The notes under the pieces were generated by a model that worked only from the letters and a program-made list of their open reading frames with translations, was not told where the DNA came from and made no database searches. From Candidatus Hermodarchaeota archaeon (GTDB taxonomy: Archaea; Asgardarchaeota; Hermodarchaeia; Hermodarchaeales; Hermodarchaeaceae), in NCBI GenBank assembly GCA_016840595.1, contig JAEOSA010000154.1, positions 1-5,146 on the forward strand: DNA of 5,146 bases, in the 5' to 3' direction. How positions within the stretch are numbered: the first letter of the stretch is position 1; each line of letters starts with the position of its first letter. Below are positions 1 through 4,127 of this stretch, one piece after another. The position numbers and the translations under genes are program-made.

Positions 1-589
1 AAGCTTGTCCGGAATAGTAATTCACTCCACCAAGGAGAATTAGTGCAATGGAGTCCCCCTCCTTTTCCAACACCTGCCGGAAATCGTCGGTTTGTAGAGT
101 GGATTCACCCGGTTGCGCCTTAACCTCGATCAAAGCTTCGGCGGGATCGATGCCATGGAACTGCATTTGGGATTTGATGGCGTAATGGTCACTTGGAAAC
201 GTCTTCTGCTCAATTATCACCTTGTATCGCGATGTAGTCGGACGATAAAAGGAAACCAGCATGAGATGAAGGTTGACCGTTAACGAATTCATGAGCACAA
301 CTTCTGTGGACTTGCCGCCCATAATGCGTGCAACACTATCACGAACCGCATCCTCATATGATACCCAGGGACGATCACCTTTAGTGTAGGCTTCTACTCC
401 CCACTGTTCCCAGCCGTTCATTACCGATTCAAGATGAGCCCGTGCGGTTTTTGGTTGTAATCCCAGAGAATTCCCAAGAAAATAGATGGCTGGAGTTTTT
501 CCTGTATCTACAGGAAGGAGAAACTGATCTCGATATTGGTTAAGCGGATCCTTAGCATCCATTTCCGAAGCATAGTCTTTGCTAACCAT
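1..589 (-). CDS. kynU: kynureninase, N-terminal 196 residues (cut by left edge)
   Basis: Kynureninase (EC 3.7.1.3) is a cytosolic PLP enzyme that cleaves kynurenine or 3-hydroxykynurenine to anthranilate or 3-hydroxyanthranilate plus alanine. Reading the minus strand gives one unbroken frame with the family's hallmark segments in order: YFLGNSLGLQPK (36-47), WEQWGVEAYTKGDRPW (60-75), NSLTVNLHLML (101-111), KTFPSDHYAIKSQMQFHG (129-146) and DSIALILLGGVNYYSGQ (179-195). By family knowledge, the LTV and FPSD stretches help hold the PLP cofactor. The PLP-binding lysine and the C-terminal half (usual length about 410-425) lie outside the window. The start is uncertain. ATG at 589 gives MVSKDYASEMDAKDPL, close to typical N-termini. 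An in-frame GTG at 601 has an AGGATGTGA stretch (607-615), near a Shine-Dalgarno, about 5 bases upstream. The frame is closed by TAG at 662-664. It lies downstream of the small membrane gene on the same strand, 121 bases away, with a likely terminator between them. Confidence 0.94.
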   Translation of the reverse strand, partial: MVSKDYASEMDAKDPLNQYRDQFLLPVDTGKTPAIYFLGNSLGLQPKTARAHLESVMNGWEQWGVEAYTKGDRPWVSYEDAVRDSVARIMGGKSTEVVLMNSLTVNLHLMLVSFYRPTTSRYKVIIEQKTFPSDHYAIKSQMQFHGIDPAEALIEVKAQPGESTLQTDDFRQVLEKEGDSIALILLGGVNYYSGQA

Positions 590-665
590 GTAATCTGTCA
601 CACGCGTCACATCCTGTGTCAAAATAGGACCTAACGTTCCTCTTAAGCACCTACGAACAGCCTAG

Positions 666-691
666 AAAAAGAGAAGAAAGAAGCGGAAAAA
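666..691 (-). terminator. U-rich archaeal-type terminator after the membrane gene
   Basis: On the minus strand, just past the stop of the small membrane gene, the sequence turns pyrimidine-rich. It has T5 (687-691), then alternating CTT groups, then T5 again (666-670). Archaeal RNA polymerase commonly stops in T-rich tracts without a hairpin. I infer that this separates the membrane gene from kynureninase. The same stretch could instead be the untranslated leader of kynureninase. Confidence 0.4.
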
Positions 692-710
692 TTGCTTTTA
701 CACATACTAT

Positions 711-1052
711 CTATAAGGTTTTGACCGCTTCTTCGTTTGTTGCGATAATACCGGCTGCGAGATTGAGTATACCACCAATTGAGAGGATAGTAATTGCACC
801 GATGATGATTAGGCCTGCTTGGTGATTCTCGGGATCATTGCGCCACATAACTGGTAAAATCCCGAGAAGCGTCGCAAATATCCCGATCATAAGGAAGAAT
901 AAGAACAGGGTGTGGTTCAAAGTAGAGGGTTCAAGCCCTGTCCAGAGAAGGAAGAAGTATAACAGGGTTGTGATACTCGTAATGACGAGCCCACCAATCA
1001 AATTCAATGTGCCTCCGGCAAATGCTAATGATCTAGCTGTTTCATTCGACAT
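711..1052 (-). CDS. small three-helix membrane protein, unknown function
   Basis: This 113-residue hydrophobic protein belongs to no family I can name with confidence. Three membrane segments are evident at about 9-37, 47-70 and 79-104. They are joined by a short polar turn (EPSTLNH, 41-47) and a charged loop (RNDPENHQ, 71-78), with a short acidic tail (NEEAVKTL). Segments 1 and 3 carry the same pattern, GGTLNLIGGLVIT (13-25) and GGILNLAAGIIAT (93-105), which suggests an internal duplication. Many archaeal small membrane proteins, including DUF4064-like ones, have similar Gly-rich helices, but this is only a resemblance. No catalytic motif, signal peptide or cysteine is present. ATG at 1052 is the only sensible start. 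The upstream GAGTAGTG is a weak ribosome site. A TATA-like box and a dyad cluster lie ahead of it, so it is probably transcribed alone. Confidence 0.75.
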   Translation of the reverse strand: MSNETARSLAFAGGTLNLIGGLVITSITTLLYFFLLWTGLEPSTLNHTLFLFFLMIGIFATLLGILPVMWRNDPENHQAGLIIIGAITILSIGGILNLAAGIIATNEEAVKTL

Positions 1053-1081
1053 TTTTCACTACTCAATTAATATCAGATCAC

Positions 1082-1103
1082 CACAATCATTGTGATGTCA
1101 CAA
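1082..1103. promoter_or_regulatory. overlapping TTGTG/CACAA dyads, candidate operator
   Basis: Two perfect inverted repeats share an arm: CACAAT-C-ATTGTG (1082-1094) and TTGTGA-TG-TCACAA (1090-1103). The unit CACAA/TTGTG thus occurs three times in alternating orientation within 22 bases. The cluster sits where transcription from the minus-strand TATA-like box at 1125-1132 would be expected to start, upstream of the membrane gene. A dimeric repressor bound here would block that start. The symmetry is seen directly; the operator role is inference. Confidence 0.45.
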
Positions 1104-1150
1104 AAAAAACAGGAGGACCAAGCGTATATATTCTTGGAAACCCCCCTGTT
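1102..1150 (-). terminator. large imperfect hairpin followed by T8 on the minus strand
   Basis: The arms AACAGG-A-GG-A-CCAAG (1108-1122) and CTTGG-AAAC-CC-C-CCTGTT (1133-1150) are complementary over about 13 pairs, with a mismatch and a small bulge. They enclose CGTATATATT. Read on the minus strand, the stem runs straight into eight Ts (A8 at 1102-1109 on plus), which is the form of a bacterial-type intrinsic terminator. It could end minus-strand transcripts coming from the VOC gene, which would be antisense to the zinc-ribbon gene. The TATATA in the loop offers a competing reading as a symmetric promoter or operator. Confidence 0.4.
1125..1132 (-). promoter_or_regulatory. TATA-like box for the small membrane gene
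   Basis: The minus strand reads CCAAGAATATATACG, a TATA-like core (AATATATA) with A/G-rich bases ahead of it where a BRE would lie. A start about 25 bases downstream falls near 1100, giving a leader of about 48 bases before ATG at 1052. The box lies in the loop of the hairpin described for 1108-1150, so this promoter and that terminator are competing readings of the same bases. Confidence 0.35.
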
Positions 1151-1223
1151 AAAAACTGCGAAAATGATTGCTAGGTGGAATATTGTCAAAACCGTTATGG
1201 TCAACCAGCTAAACACCCGTGTA

Positions 1224-1238
1224 GAAAAGGTTAATTAA
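1224..1238 (+). promoter_or_regulatory. BRE/TATA-like promoter for the zinc-ribbon gene
   Basis: GAAAAGG followed by TTAATTAA (1231-1238) resembles an archaeal purine-rich BRE plus TATA box. A start about 25 bases on would be near 1258-1262. The transcript would then begin almost exactly at the hairpin at 1262-1277, and the leader would be about 32 bases. Confidence 0.4.
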
Positions 1239-1261
1239 TCAAATTTTGTAAGTCCAATTAG

Positions 1262-1282
1262 AGCCAGCTCGCTGGCTGGAGG
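1262..1282 (+). promoter_or_regulatory. hairpin abutting the Shine-Dalgarno of the zinc-ribbon gene
   Basis: AGCCAGC-TC-GCTGGCT is a perfect 16-base palindrome (1262-1277). As RNA it gives a six-pair stem with a CUCG loop. The ribosome site GGAGG (1278-1282) begins at the next base, 10 bases before ATG at 1293. The hairpin could modulate translation or stabilise the 5' end of the mRNA, or the palindrome could be a protein site on DNA. Confidence 0.5.
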
Positions 1283-1292
1283 CTACAGAACT

Positions 1293-1469
1293 ATGTCTAA
1301 ACAATATCTTGAATGCCCACTTTGTGGTAACACCCAATTCCGAAAAGAACAAGGTCGAATGGATAGTAAATGGGGATTCACATCCCATAAAATTACGCTC
1401 ATGATTTGTGAGCAGTGCCGATTCATCATGCAATTCTCCAAAGGTCGCTCAATCTTCGACTTCGACTAG
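1293..1469 (+). CDS. 58-residue zinc-ribbon protein
   Basis: This small protein has two CxxC knuckles, CPLC (8-11) and CEQC (39-42), spaced as in a single zinc ribbon with a beta insertion (about 12-38). It ends in SKGRSIFDFD. That layout, a short N-terminus, CxxC, about 27 residues, CxxC and a terminal IFDF-like tail, recalls the small nucleic-acid-binding zinc-ribbon proteins of the DUF2082 kind. The family match is inference. The zinc-binding cysteines are seen directly. The start is well supported by GGAGG 10 bases upstream and a TATA-like box before that. There is no signal peptide or membrane segment, so it should be cytoplasmic. It is convergent with the VOC gene, with 56 bases between their stops. 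A 64-residue frame on the opposite strand (1239-1433) is its shadow. Its molecular role is unknown; such ribbons bind nucleic acids or partner proteins. Confidence 0.8.
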   Translation: MSKQYLECPLCGNTQFRKEQGRMDSKWGFTSHKITLMICEQCRFIMQFSKGRSIFDFD

Positions 1470-1525
1470 GTATGACCCCGAATTACTGTTCCCAGGAACT
1501 GCCAAAGAACTGCTTGGGTACAAGT

Positions 1526-1966
1526 TCACTGATAATCCCGAGTGTAATGCTCAGGGTCTTCGACGATGTTATAGCGGTTTCCATCAAGGTCCTCAAATCC
1601 AGCCATGATGCCACCCCACGGCATCTCTTCTGGAGGCATAAAGAAGCGGACCCCTCGCTCTTTCAATTTCTTATACAATTTATTCATGTCCCGTGTCTCA
1701 AAGGTAATCCCAGTACTCTGCCCAATTTGACCCAATTGCCACTCGTACAGGATAGGATCAGTATCCGGATTCGGTTCAACAAACGCAATTTTCGCCCGTT
1801 CACCAGATGGACCGAGTTCCACCCACCCAAACCGCGGAGCATACAAAATCACAGGGATTTCAAGAATATCCTGGAAAAAGGCAATCGCCTCCTCCTGATT
1901 GGAAACAAACACACGAACCGTCCACAGCCGATGAATCAAAGGACCTGAGCTTTTCTTTGATGACAT
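1526..1966 (-). CDS. VOC superfamily (glyoxalase/bleomycin-resistance fold) protein
   Basis: This 146-residue single-chain VOC protein has two beta-alpha-beta-beta-beta halves. The first is LWTVRVFVSNQEEAIAFFQD (14-33), then ILEIPVILYAP and WVELGPSGERAKIAFVEP (48-65). The second is TGITFETRDMNKLYKKLKER (85-104), then GVRFFMPPEEMPWGGIMAGF and EDLDGNRYNIVED (125-137). Family members include glyoxalase I, dioxygenases, epimerases and metal-free resistance proteins. At the first strand the usual metal His is replaced (WTV), and at the second half the usual His is Gly86. Only Glu50 and Glu136 stand near ligand positions, so a classical metal site looks unlikely. The substrate cannot be told from sequence. 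ATG at 1966 is the first in-frame start after a TAG 15 bases upstream. Only a weak GGTGGG precedes it, while a better ribosome site serves an overlapping leader frame. It is divergent from the propeller gene. Confidence 0.87.
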   Translation of the reverse strand: MSSKKSSGPLIHRLWTVRVFVSNQEEAIAFFQDILEIPVILYAPRFGWVELGPSGERAKIAFVEPNPDTDPILYEWQLGQIGQSTGITFETRDMNKLYKKLKERGVRFFMPPEEMPWGGIMAGFEDLDGNRYNIVEDPEHYTRDYQ

Positions 1967-2004
1967 AATAGCCCACCGCTAACGTCCTCAACCTTTACAG
2001 TCAT
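1936..2004 (-). other. overlapping 22-codon leader frame with a strong ribosome site
   Basis: Upstream of the VOC start, AAAGGAG (2013-2019) sits 8 bases before an ATG (2002-2004). That ATG opens a 22-codon frame (MTVKVEDVSGGLLCHQ...QVL) which overlaps the first codons of the VOC gene in another register. The ATG lies in the four-base loop of a perfect dyad, ACAGT-CATA-ACTGT (1997-2010). The frame could be a leader peptide coupling translation to the VOC gene. It could also be the true start of the VOC gene disrupted by an indel, or chance. The ribosome site and overlap are seen; the role is inference. Confidence 0.4.
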
Positions 2005-2070
2005 AACTGTTACTCCTTTCTAACTCTTGATAGCATGACTTTCTATCGAACAAAAAGATGTTTTGTTGAT

Positions 2071-2078
2071 TTATTAAA
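2071..2078 (-). promoter_or_regulatory. TATA-like box for the VOC gene
   Basis: The minus strand reads TTCTTTAATAAATC, with a TTTAATAA core. A start about 25 bases downstream (near 2047) leaves a leader of about 43 bases to the leader-frame ATG at 2004 and about 80 bases to the VOC ATG. No better TATA candidate is seen between the two divergent genes on this strand. Confidence 0.4.
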
Positions 2079-2130
2079 GAATCAGAACAGTCCTCTCATA
2101 CTGGTAGTAACAAGTGTATTTTCTAGCATA

Positions 2131-2148
2131 ACTACTGATAAAAGTAGT
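2131..2148 (+). promoter_or_regulatory. inverted repeat around a TATA-like core ahead of the propeller gene
   Basis: ACTACT-GATAAA-AGTAGT is a perfect six-base inverted repeat whose centre, with the next base, reads GATAAAA. If that is the TATA box, the start would be near 2165 with a very short leader before the GTG at 2181. Binding of a dimeric regulator to the arms would cover the box. The symmetry is direct; the function is inferred. Confidence 0.3.
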
Positions 2149-2180
2149 ATAGAAGAATAGTTGACTAAAGGGCAGAGGAA

Positions 2181-3821
2181 GTGCTGATATTGCCAAGAAG
2201 GATACTCCCACCCGTGATTTTCATCCTAATTTGTACACTTTTTTGTCCTTCTTATTTTAGAGCGGTTGAATCAAGAGAACAGTTGAGAATTTCTTCAGAA
2301 CGGTTTATTGGAAATATCTATCTGCTGGAGCATACTTGCCATCCTCAGAGCCTTCAGATTCAATCTCCGATTTCTTATGGAGTCCATCACATCACGTTTG
2401 GCACAAATAACTCAGAATGGGGGGCCTCACTAATTCAATGCAAAGCTGGTGGCTTCGCCATCTCTGGGAGTCGCAAGAGCCCTGGATCTTTTTACGTCGT
2501 TCTTCTAATACGCACTGATGATATAGGATCTCGTGTCTGGAAACAGGAGTTTTCCGGTCCTGGATGGGATCTTTATGGTATAGACCTAACTGAACTTGAC
2601 AATGGGGGATTCATGCTTTTTAGCCAAGGGTTTACTACAATGAGCGCACCCCAAATTGCCTCAATGCTTTTGATGTGCACAACTTCAGAAGGAAATGAAC
2701 TATGGACACAAACATATGATCCCCCTTACACCTTCGAACCTTTCCTGTTTAACAGAGCTGGAGCTTTTTCTTCCTGTGAGAATGGAGACTTTATACTTGT
2801 TGAGATTATTGACCCAGATTATCATAGCTGGGTTGTCCGAACCGATAATAATGGAACGCCGTTATGGCATCATGACTATTATGAGTGGAAGTATTGTACT
2901 GAAATCATTGAGTGTAAATCAGGAGGTTTTGCTCTTATAGGAGAGAATGGGTGGCTATTGCGTCTTGACCAAAATGGCAATCAGCTCTGGAATCAAACCT
3001 ATTCAGCCTATTCCTATTTGTCTTCACTTACCGAATGTCGTGATGGAGGATTTGCCCTAATCGGAAGTACAAAAAATATCTATTACGATGACAACGATGT
3101 CTTATTACTCAGAACGAACGCAACAGGTCACCAATTATGGAATATAACTTATGGAGGGGTAGGCGAAGATTGGGGTCTAGACTTAGTCGAAACAGCAGAA
3201 GAACACTTTGCCATAACCGGATATTCAAATAGCACACCCAATGGTGACTATGACCTCCTGTTCCTTCAAACAAATGCCAACGGGACCATTATAAGAGAAT
3301 TTACCTATGGTGGAATCGATTACGACTATGGATCAAGTTTGATAGATTTGGGGAACAACGAATTCGCCATCACGGGTTCAACCAAAAGTTTCGGAAATGG
3401 TGGCTCAGATGTATGGCTTGTCCGTGTACTCAATCCAGAATCTATACCCCCAACTTGGATAGACCTCCCAACTGACCAAGCTTACCCCTATGGCAAAAAC
3501 TTTACCTACTGCCTTAACGCCAGCGATCCTTCGGGTCTTAACACTTGGTGGACCAGCGATCCAATACGATTGCCCATTGATAACAAAGGCGTAATTTCTC
3601 CTGGTTACATCCTGCCACCAAACCAATATCCCCTTCAAATCTGGGTCAACGACACATTCAATAATATCCTCACTGCCAACTTCACTATCACCATTACACC
3701 TCCTCTGTTTCCCTTATTCCCTCTGACAATTACCTTCTTCCTCATTCTACCAATTCTACTCATCATTTCTGTTGTTGTCTACAATTACCACTACAAGAAA
3801 AAAAGATACATTCTTTTATGA
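2181..3821 (+). CDS. exported seven-bladed beta-propeller protein with Ig-like domain and C-terminal membrane anchor
   Basis: This 546-residue surface protein has a signal peptide at about 1-28 (RR then a hydrophobic core). Seven blade repeats follow, each with a GGF.(A/L)...G core: near 83, 133, 194, 241, 281, 333 and 385, spaced mostly 47-61 residues. Several are followed by LLRT...G..LW..TYG (for example 309-326). The N-terminal strand HHITFGTNNSEWG (69-81) matches the closing strand of a repeat (NITYGGVGEDWG, 321-332). This suggests that the ring is closed by N-terminal strand exchange. A cadherin/Ig-like domain (about 421-507, PPTWIDLPTDQ...WTSD...IWVNDT) and a membrane helix (about 509-534) with a KKKR tail follow. 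Such Asgard proteins face the outside; many NxS/T sequons fit that. No ligand or enzymatic residues are recognisable. The start is GTG at 2181, supported by AAAGGG (2167-2172) eight bases upstream. An in-frame TTG at 2190 with AGAGGA (2174-2179) is an alternative. Confidence 0.85.
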   Translation: MLILPRRILPPVIFILICTLFCPSYFRAVESREQLRISSERFIGNIYLLEHTCHPQSLQIQSPISYGVHHITFGTNNSEWGASLIQCKAGGFAISGSRKSPGSFYVVLLIRTDDIGSRVWKQEFSGPGWDLYGIDLTELDNGGFMLFSQGFTTMSAPQIASMLLMCTTSEGNELWTQTYDPPYTFEPFLFNRAGAFSSCENGDFILVEIIDPDYHSWVVRTDNNGTPLWHHDYYEWKYCTEIIECKSGGFALIGENGWLLRLDQNGNQLWNQTYSAYSYLSSLTECRDGGFALIGSTKNIYYDDNDVLLLRTNATGHQLWNITYGGVGEDWGLDLVETAEEHFAITGYSNSTPNGDYDLLFLQTNANGTIIREFTYGGIDYDYGSSLIDLGNNEFAITGSTKSFGNGGSDVWLVRVLNPESIPPTWIDLPTDQAYPYGKNFTYCLNASDPSGLNTWWTSDPIRLPIDNKGVISPGYILPPNQYPLQIWVNDTFNNILTANFTITITPPLFPLFPLTITFFLILPILLIISVVVYNYHYKKKRYILL

Positions 3822-3981
3822 GTTTAAGGCCAGAAGAAAAATTTGAGGAACTTTTTCCAAGGAAAGTCAAAGTATGCCTATGTCGTGGATGGAACAGGTA
3901 GTCCGACAGTGGATGAAGAGACGTCGAGCTGAGTTAATTCGACAGAATCAGGTTAACATCCGAGCACTCACAGAGAGCTAG
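3818..3981 (+). pseudogene. possible small gene broken by two frameshifts
   Basis: An ATG overlaps the propeller stop codon by four bases (ATGA at 3818-3821) and opens MSLRPEEKFEELF, ending at 3901. Skipping one base near the T5 run (about 3852-3857) enters a frame reading QGKSKYAYVVDGTGSPTVDE, ending at 3932. Skipping another base near 3921 enters RRAELIRQNQVNIRALTES, ending at TAG 3979-3981. Joined, this is a coherent, charged, protein-like string of about 53 residues. The pieces in the wrong frames look less natural (for example VKVCLCRGWNR). This suggests a small gene translationally coupled to the propeller gene and disrupted by two one-base insertions, or two assembly errors. I recognise no family. 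The alternative is ordinary intergenic sequence. Confidence 0.3.
3874..3981 (+). CDS. possible 35-residue basic protein (alternative to the broken gene)
   Basis: This is an intact short frame, MPMSWMEQVVRQWMKRR... to ...NIRALTES. It is preceded by AAGGA (3859-3863) ten bases upstream of the ATG. The middle would form a basic amphipathic helix with two Trp-Met pairs. It could be an authentic micro-protein, but the same bases can be explained as the tail of the frameshifted frame starting at 3818. No homologue is recognised and there is no signal or membrane segment. Confidence 0.2.
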   Translation: MPMSWMEQVVRQWMKRRRAELIRQNQVNIRALTES

Positions 3982-4002
3982 CCAAACTAATCTCAAAGGA
4001 AA

Positions 4003-4015
4003 TTTTTGATTTTTT
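4003..4015 (+). terminator. double poly-T terminator
   Basis: T5 (4003-4007), GA, then T6 (4010-4015) on the plus strand, 22 bases after the last stop of the small downstream frames. This is the usual form of an archaeal terminator and probably ends the propeller-gene transcript. A further pyrimidine run (4055-4067, with T5 then C4 then T4) may act as backup. Nothing else is recognised between here and the promoter at 4077. Confidence 0.55.
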
Positions 4016-4076
4016 AAGACCGACGAATTGTAACAGGGAATCGATATTGACAAATTTTTCCCCTTTTCACAAAGGC

Positions 4077-4121
4077 TTTAATAGAAATAGAATCTGATTG
4101 CCGCCGTAAACATATGGAGGT
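4077..4121 (+). promoter_or_regulatory. promoter and ribosome site of the acyl-CoA dehydrogenase gene
   Basis: TTTAATA (4077-4083), preceded by AAAGGC, is a good archaeal BRE/TATA arrangement. Transcription would begin near 4105. GGAGGT (4116-4121) lies six bases before ATG at 4128, a strong Shine-Dalgarno site. The dehydrogenase therefore probably has its own transcript rather than being read from the propeller gene. Confidence 0.55.
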
Positions 4122-4127
4122 CTACTC

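Noticed and set aside
838..1095. 85-residue plus-strand frame opposite the small membrane gene
   Set aside because: It lies antisense to a frame with clear membrane helices, has no ribosome site, and its sequence has no protein-like domain features.
1108..1120. AGGAGG on the plus strand as a ribosome site
   Set aside because: No start codon follows at a usable distance. The bases are better explained as one arm of the hairpin at 1108-1150.
1239..1433. 64-residue minus-strand frame
   Set aside because: It is the shadow of the zinc-ribbon gene. Its composition is irregular and it lacks a good ribosome site.
1488..1518. GTTCC-CA-GGAAC dyad and repeated GAACTGC between the convergent zinc-ribbon and VOC stops, considered as a bidirectional terminator
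   Set aside because: The stem is only five pairs with a two-base spacer and no T-run follows on either strand, so a terminator is not supported.
1415..1948. 177-residue plus-strand frame (and the 66-residue frame at 1408-1608)
   Set aside because: Both lie mostly antisense to the VOC gene, whose protein has a recognisable fold. The plus frames read as reverse-complement artefacts rich in Pro, Arg and His.
2695..2940. 81-residue plus-strand frame inside the propeller gene
   Set aside because: It is an out-of-frame shadow of the propeller repeats with no start signal.
3405..3638. 77-residue minus-strand frame
   Set aside because: It is antisense to the Ig-like domain of the propeller gene and has no supporting signals.
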